From Candidatus Tachikawaea gelatinosa (lineage in GTDB: Bacteria > Pseudomonadota > Gammaproteobacteria > Enterobacterales > Enterobacteriaceae), in assembly GCF_000828815.1 (NCBI RefSeq), contig NZ_AP014521.1, positions 280,001-344,000 of the forward strand: a stretch of 64,000 bases of DNA, read 5' to 3'. The position numbers and the translations under genes are program-made. Of this stretch, positions 27,904-37,498 are shown piece by piece (positions within the stretch are counted from its first letter, which is position 1; each line of letters opens with the position of its first letter). Below the pieces are notes generated by a model, which saw only the letters and a program-made list of their open reading frames with translations, did no database searches and was not told where the DNA came from.

Positions 27904-28854
27904 GTGTCTAAATTATTAAAAATTATTTTTGCAGGCACACCAGATTTTTCTGCTAATCATTTATCTCTTTTATGTAACTCTCATCATAAAATTGTAGGTA
28001 TATTTACACAACCAGATCGCAAATCTGGAAGAGGAAAGAAAAATAAATCAAGTCCAGTAAAACTTTTAGCTCAGTCAAAAAAAATTCCAGTATTTTACCA
28101 AAACTTATTATCTAATAATGAAATGAAGAAAATTATTATTTCATTAAATCCAGATATTATGATAGTTGTAGCTTATGGATATATTTTATCTGAAGAAATA
28201 TTATCTTTATTTCCGTTAGGAGGTATAAATGTTCATGCTTCATTATTACCTAAATGGAGAGGTGCAACACCTATTCAACATGCATTATTATCTGGTGATA
28301 AAGAAACTGGTATTAGTATTATAAAAATGAATGCAGGTATTGATACTGGAGATATTTTATATAAAAAATCATTACCTATTCACGGAAAAGATAACTATCC
28401 ATCCTTATATAAAAAACTTGCTTTATTAGGATCAAAATCTTTAATTTACTTTTTAAATAAACTAGTAAACAATGAAATTCATATAGAAAAACAAAATAAT
28501 ATTTTTTCAACTTACGCTAAAAAATTTACAAAAAAAGATTCTCGTATCAATTGGAATCTCACTGCTATAGAGTTAGAACGATGTATTCGTGCTTTTCATC
28601 CATGGCCATCTAGCTATTTTTTAATAAACAATAAATTAATTAAAGTATTAAAAGCTAGTGTATTAGAACATTTTAATAAAAATCCAAATCCTGGAGAAGT
28701 TATTTTAGTTAATAAACAAGGAATACAAGTTGAAACTAATTCAGGAATATTAAATTTAGAAATCATACAACCACCTAATAAAAAACCTATGTTAGTCAAA
28801 GATTTTATAAACGCTTATCACAATTGGATATCTCAAGGTTTTGTTATTCCTTAA
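27904..28854 (+). CDS. fmt: Methionyl-tRNA formyltransferase
   Basis: Formylates initiator Met-tRNA. The 316 residues (E. coli 315) have FAGTPDFSA, the formyl-THF site NVHASLLPKWRGATPIQ and GIDTGDIL, plus a C-terminal OB domain. The start is GTG at 27904, giving MSKLLKIIFAGTPDF, close to the E. coli N-terminus. It is followed by rsmB. Confidence 0.97.
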   Translation: MSKLLKIIFAGTPDFSANHLSLLCNSHHKIVGIFTQPDRKSGRGKKNKSSPVKLLAQSKKIPVFYQNLLSNNEMKKIIISLNPDIMIVVAYGYILSEEILSLFPLGGINVHASLLPKWRGATPIQHALLSGDKETGISIIKMNAGIDTGDILYKKSLPIHGKDNYPSLYKKLALLGSKSLIYFLNKLVNNEIHIEKQNNIFSTYAKKFTKKDSRINWNLTAIELERCIRAFHPWPSSYFLINNKLIKVLKASVLEHFNKNPNPGEVILVNKQGIQVETNSGILNLEIIQPPNKKPMLVKDFINAYHNWISQGFVIP

Positions 28855-28885
28855 AAAATGTTACTAAATGGTTGATTTTTATTTT

Positions 28886-30172
28886 ATGAAAAAAAAAAAT
28901 ATAAGAGGTATTGCAGCAAATTTATTAAGTATAGTACTTGAAAAAAAAAAATCACTTGATACAGTATTATCAATAAATTCTTTAAAAAAAGAAAACGATC
29001 AATCTTTATTACAAGAAATTTGCTTTGGTGTTATACGTGTGTTACCTCAACTACAATTTATCATAAAAAAGCTAATGTATAGACCTATTATAGATAATAA
29101 AAATAAAATTATAAATTATCTTATAATGGTTGGTTTATATCAGATACAATATATGCGTATTCCTAATTACGCTGTTTTATCAGAAACAGTTAATGGAGTA
29201 TTATGGTGTAACCGTTCATCTTTTAAAGGTTTAGTTAATGCAGTTTTACGTAAATTTATATTAAATCATGAAAATTTTTCGTTAAGTGAAAGTATGTATG
29301 ATTATTATCATCCATCATGGATGATAAAAACTTTCAAAAAAGATTGGCCTAAAAATTGGAAAAGTATAGTAAAAAATAACAATCTAAAACCACCTTTTTG
29401 GATAAGAGTAAATCGTCAATATTTTACTCGAAAAGAATGGTTGAAATTATCAAATTTAAAAAAAAATATAATATTATCTAGAACAGTAAATGATGCAATT
29501 CTTATCAAACCTCCAATATCTAAAAAAAAATTGTTTGGTTTTGAAAGAGGTTTTGTTAGTATTCAAGATGTTTCTTCGCAATATTGTGCTATTTTATTAG
29601 ACCCCAAAAATTATGAAAACATTCTTGATGTTTGCGCTGCTCCTGGCATGAAAACATCACATATTCTAGAAATTGCACCTAAAGTTAATATTTTATCAAT
29701 AGATATAAATAAAAAACGAATTATAGAATTCAAAAAAAACATGGATCGATTATCTTTAAATATAATTATTCAACAAGGAGATGGACGAAAACCTAAAGAA
29801 TGGTATAAATCTAAAAAAAAGTTTGATCGCATCATTTTAGATGCTCCTTGTTCAGCAACAGGAATAATCAGAAGACATCCTGATATAAAATGGTTAAGGC
29901 TCTCAACAGATATAAAAAAATTTGTTGTTTTACAAAGGGATCTTTTAAATGGAATCTGGCCTCTACTTAAGAAAGAAGGAATTTTATTATACTCTACCTG
30001 TTCTGTTTTAAAAGAAGAAAATCAAAATCAAATAACTCATTTTTTAAAAAATAATAAAAACGCAAAAGAAATTTATTTATCGACTGATAATAAATCAATA
30101 GGTTTGCAGATGTTTCCTACAAATGAAGGAGGAGATGGTTTTTTTTATGCAAAAATAAAAAAAATCTATTAA
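28886..30172 (+). CDS. rsmB: 16S rRNA m5C967 methyltransferase
   Basis: SAM-dependent m5C methyltransferase of 16S rRNA (Fmu/Sun). An N-terminal NusB-like RNA-binding domain (about 1-140) is followed by a Rossmann domain with DVCAAPGMKTSHILE, DAPCSATGIIRRHPDIKW and the catalytic cysteine in YSTCSVLKEEN. The start at 28886 (MKKKNIRGIAA) matches E. coli (MKKQRNLRSMAA), giving 428 residues against 429; an in-frame codon at 28868 adds six unconserved residues. Confidence 0.96.
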   Translation: MKKKNIRGIAANLLSIVLEKKKSLDTVLSINSLKKENDQSLLQEICFGVIRVLPQLQFIIKKLMYRPIIDNKNKIINYLIMVGLYQIQYMRIPNYAVLSETVNGVLWCNRSSFKGLVNAVLRKFILNHENFSLSESMYDYYHPSWMIKTFKKDWPKNWKSIVKNNNLKPPFWIRVNRQYFTRKEWLKLSNLKKNIILSRTVNDAILIKPPISKKKLFGFERGFVSIQDVSSQYCAILLDPKNYENILDVCAAPGMKTSHILEIAPKVNILSIDINKKRIIEFKKNMDRLSLNIIIQQGDGRKPKEWYKSKKKFDRIILDAPCSATGIIRRHPDIKWLRLSTDIKKFVVLQRDLLNGIWPLLKKEGILLYSTCSVLKEENQNQITHFLKNNKNAKEIYLSTDNKSIGLQMFPTNEGGDGFFYAKIKKIY

Positions 30173-30251
30173 ATTTATAATTACAATATTAATAATATTT
30201 TAGAATTTATTTCTTTTTAATTACTTATTAATTCTATTACAAAATTGTACA

Positions 30252-32801
30252 ATGAAAAAAAAACTAAAAGAAAAAAATTTACAACATACACCTATGATTC
30301 AACAATATTTAAAAATTAAAAAAAAATATCCAAAAACGCTATTATTGTATCGTATGGGAGATTTTTATGAATTATTCTATGATGATGCAAAACATGCATC
30401 AAAAATTTTAGATATTGTTTTAACAAAAAAAGGGGTATCTTTTAATAAACCAATTATAATGGCAGGTTTCCCGTATCATTCATTAGAAAATTATTTATCT
30501 AAATTAATGAAGTTAGGAAAATCTGTTGCTATTTGTGAACAAATAAATGAAAGATCTTTTAACAAAAAAGGATTAATTGAAAGAAAAGTTATTCGTGTTA
30601 TAACTCCTGGAACTATCAGTGAAGAAAATCTTCTTCCAGATCGTTTAGATAATTTATTAGCTGCAATTTTTGAAAAATCTAATAAATTTGGATATGCAAC
30701 CTTAGATATTATTTCTGGAAAATTTAGAACTAGCGAATTAGATAACGAAAATATGATGCTAGCAGAATTAACTAGAACTAATCCTACTGAATTGCTTTAT
30801 CCAGAAAATTTTACTAAATATCACTTAATTAATAATAGAAAAAATTTATGTCGTCGTCCTGTATGGGAATTTGATTTAGATACTGCTAATCAACAACTAA
30901 ATATACAGTTTCAAACTAATAATTTATCTGGTTTTGGAATAACTTCAAATTTTATTGGATTACCTCCTGCTGGATGTTTATTGCAATATGTTAAAGATAC
31001 ACAATTATCATGTTTACCGCATATTAAATCAATAAGTATACATTCTACAAAAAATACCATTATCATGGACGCAACGACTCATCAAAATTTAGAAATTACT
31101 AAAAACTTGTTAGGTAATACTGAAAATACGCTTGCTCATATACTGGATAAAACAGCTACAACCATGGGTAGTAGGATGCTAAAAAGATGGTTACATATGC
31201 CTTTACAAGATATAAAAATAGTAAAACTTCGCCAAGAAGCTGTTTGTGAATTAAAAATCTTTCATAAAGAAATAAAAAAAATATTATCTACTATAAGTGA
31301 TATAGAAAGAATATTAGGTCGTTTATCACTAAGAACAATTAAACCTAGAGATCTTATCTCTTTTCGTAAATCTTTATATCAGTTACCTAAATTACATGAT
31401 GTTTTATCAAAAACAAAATCAGTAAAACTATCAGCATTAAAATCTCAAATAGGGTGTTTTTCAAATATTCAAGAATTACTTGAAAAATCAATAGTTGATC
31501 AACCACCTCTTTCTATAAGAGATTGTGGAGTTATTAAATCTGGTTATAATGTAGAATTAGATTATTGGCGTAAGTTCTCTTTAGGTATTCAAGATTTTTT
31601 AACTACTGTAGAAGTTCGCGAACGTAAAAGATTGAAAATTGATAATCTTAAAATAGGTTTTAATACTATACATGGCTATTACATCGAAATTAAACGTAGC
31701 AAAAATCATTTAATTCCAAACAATTATATTAGGCTTCAAACATTAAAAAATGTAGAACGTTATACCATAACAGAAATGAAAGAACATGAAAAACAAGTGT
31801 TTTTAGCAAAAGATAAAATACTCGTTTTAGAAAAAAAAATATATGAGGAATTATTAGATTTTTTACTAAATTTTTTATCTGATTTACAAAGAAGTGCACT
31901 AGGTTTATCAGAACTTGATGTATTAAATAATTTAGCTGAACGCGCAGAAACATTAAATTATTGTCTCCCTACTTTATGTGAAAGTATTCAAAATATAGAA
32001 ATTATTAATGGACGTCATCCAGTTATAGAAGCATCTATAAAAAATAAACCATTTATTGCAAACTCTATTGTTTTAAATAAAAATAAAAATATGTTAATGA
32101 TTACTGGTCCAAATATGGGTGGTAAAAGTACGTATATGAGAATGTCAGCTTTGATTGTAATCATGGCTTGGATTGGTAGTTTTGTTCCAGCTGAACAAGC
32201 AAAAATTGGTTTGATTGATCGTATTTTTACTCGCATTGGAGCTACTGATAATCTTGCATCAGGTCAATCTACTTTTATGGTAGAAATGGTAGAAACAGCA
32301 AATATTTTAAATAATGCTACAGAAAAAAGCTTAGTAATCATGGATGAAATTGGTAGAGGTACATCTACTAAAGATGGTATATCAATAGCTTGGGCATGTG
32401 CAAAAAATTTAGCAAAAAATATACAATCAATGACTTTATTTTCTACTCATTATTTTGAATTAACAAAATTATCTCAAATTATTTGTTCTATAGAAAACAT
32501 GTGTTTTAATTCATATGAATACAAAAATACTATTGCATTTATGTATAAAATTCAAAAAGGATGCACTAATATTAGTTATGGGTTACGTGTTGCTTCTTTA
32601 GCAGGTGTTTCAAGAAATGTTATAAATACTGCAAAAACAAAAATGAAAGAACTAAATAATTTTTATGATATAAAATCTTTTAATAGTATTTCAAAAAAAT
32701 ATCAAAATATTTTAAAAGTTTTAAAAAAAATAGATGTAAATATGCTCGATCTAAAAAAAATTAAAAAATTAATACTATTATTACAGTTAATAATTAAATA
32801 A
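30252..32801 (+). CDS. mutS: DNA mismatch repair protein MutS
   Basis: Mismatch-recognising ATPase. The 849 residues (E. coli 853) keep the mismatch-binding Phe-x-Glu in RMGDFYELF, the Walker [10 protein letters not shown] (619-627), Walker [13 protein letters not shown] and the STHYFEL loop. The last 80 or so residues, which hold the tetramer-forming tail in E. coli, are divergent. Retention is notable since many small symbiont genomes lose mismatch repair. The truD-surE-pcm-nlpD-rpoS segment that separates ispF from mutS in E. coli is gone, and mutS now converges on ispF with an 8-base gap. Confidence 0.98.
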   Translation: MKKKLKEKNLQHTPMIQQYLKIKKKYPKTLLLYRMGDFYELFYDDAKHASKILDIVLTKKGVSFNKPIIMAGFPYHSLENYLSKLMKLGKSVAICEQINERSFNKKGLIERKVIRVITPGTISEENLLPDRLDNLLAAIFEKSNKFGYATLDIISGKFRTSELDNENMMLAELTRTNPTELLYPENFTKYHLINNRKNLCRRPVWEFDLDTANQQLNIQFQTNNLSGFGITSNFIGLPPAGCLLQYVKDTQLSCLPHIKSISIHSTKNTIIMDATTHQNLEITKNLLGNTENTLAHILDKTATTMGSRMLKRWLHMPLQDIKIVKLRQEAVCELKIFHKEIKKILSTISDIERILGRLSLRTIKPRDLISFRKSLYQLPKLHDVLSKTKSVKLSALKSQIGCFSNIQELLEKSIVDQPPLSIRDCGVIKSGYNVELDYWRKFSLGIQDFLTTVEVRERKRLKIDNLKIGFNTIHGYYIEIKRSKNHLIPNNYIRLQTLKNVERYTITEMKEHEKQVFLAKDKILVLEKKIYEELLDFLLNFLSDLQRSALGLSELDVLNNLAERAETLNYCLPTLCESIQNIEIINGRHPVIEASIKNKPFIANSIVLNKNKNMLMITGPNMGGKSTYMRMSALIVIMAWIGSFVPAEQAKIGLIDRIFTRIGATDNLASGQSTFMVEMVETANILNNATEKSLVIMDEIGRGTSTKDGISIAWACAKNLAKNIQSMTLFSTHYFELTKLSQIICSIENMCFNSYEYKNTIAFMYKIQKGCTNISYGLRVASLAGVSRNVINTAKTKMKELNNFYDIKSFNSISKKYQNILKVLKKIDVNMLDLKKIKKLILLLQLIIK

Positions 32802-32809
32802 TAAAAAAA

Positions 32810-33304
32810 TTATTTTTTTTTAAAATACTTTTTATCAAAAATTAAAACGTTTGTTTCACAAAATATACCTTCTTCTCTACCAATAAATCCTAATTCTTCT
32901 GTTGTTGTTGCTTTAATATTAATTTTTTTAATATCACAAGATAAATCTTCAGAAATATTCATACACATTTTAGATATGTAATTTCTTAATTTTGGACGTT
33001 CTAGTAGAATTGTAATATCAATATTACCAACGAAAAACTCAATTTTTTTAATTTTTTCGAAAACTATTTTTAATAAAATACGACTATTAATATTTTTATA
33101 AATAGGATTAGTATTAGGAAAAATTGTTCCAATATCACCTATTGATGCAGCACCTAAGAGTGCATCCATTAAAGAATGTAGCACTACATCACCATCAGAA
33201 TGAGCAACACATCCTTTAGAAAAAGGCACTAATACGCCCCCAAGTATTAATTTTTTATTTTTACTAAGACGATGAACGTCTATACCATGTCCAATGCGAA
33301 TCAT
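32810..33304 (-). CDS. ispF: 2-C-methyl-D-erythritol 2,4-cyclodiphosphate synthase
   Basis: Fifth enzyme of the MEP isoprenoid pathway. The 164 residues (E. coli 159) show the zinc ligands in GIDVHRL and AHSDGDVVLHSLMDALLGAA, and the C-terminal KATTTEELGFIGREEGI. It is transcribed 4 bases after ispD, the normal ispD-ispF order. Confidence 0.97.
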   Translation of the reverse strand: MIRIGHGIDVHRLSKNKKLILGGVLVPFSKGCVAHSDGDVVLHSLMDALLGAASIGDIGTIFPNTNPIYKNINSRILLKIVFEKIKKIEFFVGNIDITILLERPKLRNYISKMCMNISEDLSCDIKKINIKATTTEELGFIGREEGIFCETNVLIFDKKYFKKK

Positions 33305-33308
33305 TTTC

Positions 33309-34016
33309 TTATTTTTTTCTATGTTGTAAATAAAAATTTGCGAACAATAAATCTTCTATTGTTGTAATTTTTATATTAGTGCTATTCCCTTCAATTATTT
33401 CTGGAAAATATCCAAAAATTTCTAATGTAGATGATTCATCTGTCACGCATATTTTTTTTTTATATACTTGATTAAAACAATATAAAAGAACTTTATAAGG
33501 AAATAGTTGAGGTGTCATAGCATTCCATAATCTTTCACGATCTAGTGTTTTTAAAATTTTGTTTTTGTATAAATTATTACTAATTTTTATAGTATTAGTG
33601 ATTGGACTTGCTAATATAGCACCGACTTTACTATAACAACGTATTGCAAGTAAGCGAATTAAATCTTTTTTATTTAAAAAAGGACGCACAGCATCATGTA
33701 TTAATACCCAATTAATATGTGCATTAATTGCTTTTAACCCTGAAAAAACTGATTCAAATCGTGTTTTACCGCCAATAACAGTAAAAACTCTATGATTTTT
33801 TGATATTGGTAATTTTTTGAAAAAAACATCATTAGAACTAATAACTACATATATTTTTTTAATATCTGAAACAGATAATAATCGCAAAATGCTGTGTTCA
33901 ATAATAGTCAAATTATCTAATAGCAAATACTGCTTAGGTAAATCTATATTCATTCTTTTCCCTATACCAGCTGCAGGAATAATTGCAATAATATCTTGAG
34001 AGTTCTTATTTAACAT
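33309..34016 (-). CDS. ispD: 2-C-methyl-D-erythritol 4-phosphate cytidylyltransferase
   Basis: Third enzyme of the MEP pathway. The 235 residues (E. coli 236) start with the CTP-binding PAAGIGKRMNIDLPKQYL, then VLIHDAVRPFL and the C-terminal GNSTNIKITTIEDL. It lies in the conserved ftsB-ispD-ispF group. Confidence 0.97.
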   Translation of the reverse strand: MLNKNSQDIIAIIPAAGIGKRMNIDLPKQYLLLDNLTIIEHSILRLLSVSDIKKIYVVISSNDVFFKKLPISKNHRVFTVIGGKTRFESVFSGLKAINAHINWVLIHDAVRPFLNKKDLIRLLAIRCYSKVGAILASPITNTIKISNNLYKNKILKTLDRERLWNAMTPQLFPYKVLLYCFNQVYKKKICVTDESSTLEIFGYFPEIIEGNSTNIKITTIEDLLFANFYLQHRKK

Positions 34017-34074
34017 TTTAAATATATTAATTTTTAATTATTTCATGATGTTATAATACTTAAAATAATAACAT

Positions 34075-34272
34075 TTATTTGTAATTATTTTTTATATCTT
34101 CTAACTCTTGTTCAAGAGATTTTCTTTTTTGCTTTAACATAATATTTTCTATTTTTTTTTGTGTCATTTTTTTTTTAATTTTATTATAATCATGTATGCC
34201 ATTTTTTCCAAACCACAAAGAATACTGTAACCAAGCAATTAAAAGTATTGCAACCAATTTCTTTATAAACAT
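34075..34272 (-). CDS. ftsB: Cell division protein FtsB, truncated
   Basis: FtsB forms the FtsQBL subcomplex that activates septal peptidoglycan synthesis. The 65-residue protein keeps the transmembrane segment (about 4-20), the highly conserved WLQYSLWFGKNGIHDY, and the first part of the coiled coil, ending ELEDIKNNYK. E. coli FtsB has 103 residues. The missing third includes the segment that binds FtsQ, and no remnant of it follows the stop in any frame. The FtsL-binding part should remain. Position before ispD-ispF confirms identity. Confidence 0.92.
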   Translation of the reverse strand: MFIKKLVAILLIAWLQYSLWFGKNGIHDYNKIKKKMTQKKIENIMLKQKRKSLEQELEDIKNNYK

Positions 34273-34350
34273 GTTTTTATATAAAAAATATTTTAAAATT
34301 TTAATATAACATTATATTTAATAAATAAAAATCTAATAATGCTGCATTTT

Positions 34351-34947
34351 TTATACTAAATTATATCTACGTAAATTTTTTAATAAATCACGCATAGTAT
34401 TGATAAGTGATTTGGTTCCATCTAACCAAATATCTGGAGATAAAGGTTTTTCATAATCATCATTAATACCAGTAAAATTATTAATTTTTTTTAATTGTAC
34501 AAATTTATATAAACCTTTAACATCACGTTTTTGACAAACAGATAACGGAGTATCTACAAAAATTTCAATAAACTCATTTTTTTTAAATAAAATTTTAACA
34601 CTTTCTCTATCTTCTCGATAAGGAGAAATTAATGCAACAAAAACTATAATACCTGCATCCATCATTATTTTTGCTATTTCTCCTACACGACGAATGTTTT
34701 CTTTACGATCTTTTTTATCAAAACTTAAATCACGACATAGTCCATAACGTATATTGTCACCATCTAATAAATAAGTACTTAATTTTTTTTTAAAAAATAT
34801 TCGTTCCAACATTCCAGCTATGGTAGATTTTCCTGATCCTGATAAACCAGTAAACCATAACACTTTTGACAAATGACCATGATTATTTTCACGATCTCTG
34901 CGTTTAATTTTATGATTATGCCATATAATGTTTTTATTATTTTTCAT
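34351..34947 (-). CDS. cysC: Adenylylsulfate kinase
   Basis: Phosphorylates adenylylsulfate to PAPS. The 198 residues (E. coli 201) have the P-loop GLSGSGKST, DGDNIRYGLCRDL, RKENIRRVGE, and ISPYREDRE with the conserved serine. Its start overlaps the end of cysN by 11 bases, suggesting translational coupling. Confidence 0.97.
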   Translation of the reverse strand: MKNNKNIIWHNHKIKRRDRENNHGHLSKVLWFTGLSGSGKSTIAGMLERIFFKKKLSTYLLDGDNIRYGLCRDLSFDKKDRKENIRRVGEIAKIMMDAGIIVFVALISPYREDRESVKILFKKNEFIEIFVDTPLSVCQKRDVKGLYKFVQLKKINNFTGINDDYEKPLSPDIWLDGTKSLINTMRDLLKNLRRYNLV

Positions 34948-36370
34948 ATTTATTTTTTAATAAATCACATGCATTCCAATGAGGAAAATATTGTCTAATA
35001 AGTTTATTTAATTCTAATTCAAAAAGATCATCTTTTTTTAAAATTTTTTTATCTTCTTTATATATAATTTTTTTAACCATACCAGCGCCAACCGTTAAAT
35101 TATTAATAGAATCAATTAAAATTATGCTTCCAGTGGTCTTATTTTGACAATATTCTTCCATATATAATTTTTCTTCAAAAAAACATAATACTGATCCAAT
35201 TTCATTTAATTGTAAACTGTCAGTATTTAAAGATTTTAGTGTATTAATATTAATTTTTGAAAGTATTTTTTCTATATGTATTTTCAATTTTTTATGACAA
35301 AATTTAATATAATATGTTTGATTTAATGTTAACGGTTTTTCAGACATCCAAACTAAATCAAAAATAACATGTTTTGTTCCACTAATTTTTTTTTCATTGA
35401 GAGCAATGCAAATATCTCCTCGACTAATATCAAGATAATCTTTTAATACTATAGTGATAGATTCTCCTGCATATGCTTTTTTTTTATCACCATCAAAAGT
35501 AACAATTTTTTTAATCATAGATTCTTTAGAAGATGGTAAAAATTTAACTTTATTGCCAACTTCTATTGATCCAGAAGCAACAGTACCAGAGTACCCTCTA
35601 AAATCTGATTGAGAATAATTTACATATTGTATAGGAAAACGCATAGGCTGATTATTTAAAGAAGACAATAGTTCAATAGTGTTTAATATATTAATTAACG
35701 TTTTATTTTTATACCAGAGCATATTTTTACTTGAAAATACAACATTATCTCCTTTTAAAGCTGATATCGGAATAAAATAAATTTTTATTTTTTTTTCAAA
35801 TTTTTTAATAAATTTTAAATATTCTAATTTTATATTAAGAAAATCACTTTCTTTATAAGATACCAAATCCATTTTATTAATTGTTACAATCAAAATTTTT
35901 ATGCCTAGTAATATACAAATAAAACTATGTCTACGTGTTTGATCTAATAATCCTTTTCTAACATCTACTAATAAAATCGCAACATCAGAATTGGAAGCTC
36001 CAGTTGCCATATTTCTAGTATATTGTTCATGACCAGGAGTATCTGCAATGATAAATTTTCTTTTTTCACTAGAAAAATATCTATAAGAAACATCAATAGT
36101 AATACCTTGTTCTCTTTCTGCTTGTAACCCATCCACTAGAAAAGCTAAATTAAATTTTTTGTTACCATAACGTTTACTATTTTTATTTAATAAAGATAAT
36201 TGATCCTCATATATTTGAGAGGTATCATATAACAATCGACCAATTAATGTGCTTTTACCATCATCTACGCTACCGCATGTAATAAATCGTAATAAAGTTT
36301 TTTTTTGTTGATTGATAATCCAATTTTTAATATTTAATTTTTCATTTTCTTTTACAAAATTATTATTCAT
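34937..36370 (-). CDS. cysN: Sulfate adenylyltransferase subunit 1 (GTPase)
   Basis: GTPase subunit that drives ATP sulfurylase. The 477 residues (E. coli 475) contain G1 GSVDDGKSTLIGRLL, G3 DTPGHEQYTRNMATGAS, G4 NKMD, then EF-Tu-like beta domains. It follows cysD after 15 bases. There is no fusion to cysC, as in E. coli. Confidence 0.97.
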   Translation of the reverse strand: MNNNFVKENEKLNIKNWIINQQKKTLLRFITCGSVDDGKSTLIGRLLYDTSQIYEDQLSLLNKNSKRYGNKKFNLAFLVDGLQAEREQGITIDVSYRYFSSEKRKFIIADTPGHEQYTRNMATGASNSDVAILLVDVRKGLLDQTRRHSFICILLGIKILIVTINKMDLVSYKESDFLNIKLEYLKFIKKFEKKIKIYFIPISALKGDNVVFSSKNMLWYKNKTLINILNTIELLSSLNNQPMRFPIQYVNYSQSDFRGYSGTVASGSIEVGNKVKFLPSSKESMIKKIVTFDGDKKKAYAGESITIVLKDYLDISRGDICIALNEKKISGTKHVIFDLVWMSEKPLTLNQTYYIKFCHKKLKIHIEKILSKININTLKSLNTDSLQLNEIGSVLCFFEEKLYMEEYCQNKTTGSIILIDSINNLTVGAGMVKKIIYKEDKKILKKDDLFELELNKLIRQYFPHWNACDLLKNKYEK

Positions 36371-36385
36371 TTTTAATATCCTAAG

Positions 36386-37300
36386 CTAAAAATATCCTTG
36401 ACGTTTTTTAAATTCCATTGAATTTTTTTGATCGTAATCAATAACTCGTCCTTGACGTTCGCTGTTTTTAGTTATTAATGTTTCTTCAATAATATCTAAC
36501 AAACTTTTTGCTTTTGATTGAATTGCTGCAGTTAAAGGCCAACAACCCAAAGTTCTAAACCTTATTCTTTTTTTCTTTATTATTTCATCTTTTTTTAAAT
36601 GGATACGATTATCGTCTACCATAATTAGTAAATTGTTACGTTTTATTACTGGCCTAATTAAAGAAAAATACAATGAAACAATTTTAATATTTTCTAAATA
36701 AATATATTGCCAAATATCTAATTCTGTCCAATTAGATAATGGAAAAACACGAATACTTTCACCTTTATTAATTTGACCATTATAATTTTTCCACAATTCA
36801 GGACGTTGATTTTTTGGATCCCATCGATGAAATTGATCTCTAAATGAATAAATGCGTTCTTTTGCACGTGATATTTCTTCATCACGTCTTGCTCCTCCAA
36901 AAGCGGCATCGAAACAATATTTATTTAGTGCTTGTTTTAATCCTTCTGTTTTCATTAAATTTGTATATTGTGAACTTCCATGTATAAATGGATTGATATT
37001 CATTTTTAATCCCTCTTTATTACAATATATTAACAATTCTAATTTCATCTCTTTTGCAACAATATCTCTAAATTTATACATTTCTTGAAATTTCCATCCT
37101 GTATCAATATGTAATAAAGGAAAAGGTAATTCACCAGGATAGAATGCTTTTTTTGCCAAATGTAACATTACAGAAGAATCTTTTCCTATTGAATACAACA
37201 TAACTGGATTATTAAATTCTGCCGCTACTTCACGTATAATATAAATGCTTTCTGATTCTAGTTGTTGCAAATGATTGTTTTTTAAATACATATAATGCAA
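36386..37300 (-). CDS. cysD: Sulfate adenylyltransferase subunit 2
   Basis: Catalytic ATP-sulfurylase subunit making adenylylsulfate from sulfate and ATP. The 304-residue frame (E. coli 302) has the PP-loop [35 protein letters not shown], and [11 protein letters not shown], ending [10 protein letters not shown] and KKRQGYF. The coordinates use a TTG at 37300 with AGGA 5 bases upstream; an ATG nine bases later (37291) is the alternative, with poorer spacing. It is followed by cysN and cysC. Confidence 0.96.
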   Translation of the reverse strand: MHYMYLKNNHLQQLESESIYIIREVAAEFNNPVMLYSIGKDSSVMLHLAKKAFYPGELPFPLLHIDTGWKFQEMYKFRDIVAKEMKLELLIYCNKEGLKMNINPFIHGSSQYTNLMKTEGLKQALNKYCFDAAFGGARRDEEISRAKERIYSFRDQFHRWDPKNQRPELWKNYNGQINKGESIRVFPLSNWTELDIWQYIYLENIKIVSLYFSLIRPVIKRNNLLIMVDDNRIHLKKDEIIKKKRIRFRTLGCWPLTAAIQSKAKSLLDIIEETLITKNSERQGRVIDYDQKNSMEFKKRQGYF

Positions 37301-37498
37301 ATGTTTCCTGTTTAATATAATTTATATTATTTTCTTTTAGATTTAAGTACTTTCAATAGTTAAATAATATTCATATAAACTTTCATCATTTGTCCTTTTT
37401 TTTGAAGTTAACATATGAAAATTTTAATAAAAATATAAAATTTTTAGCTAATTTTCGTATCTAATTTTGGTAAAAAATATAATATTTTATAAAGTTGT

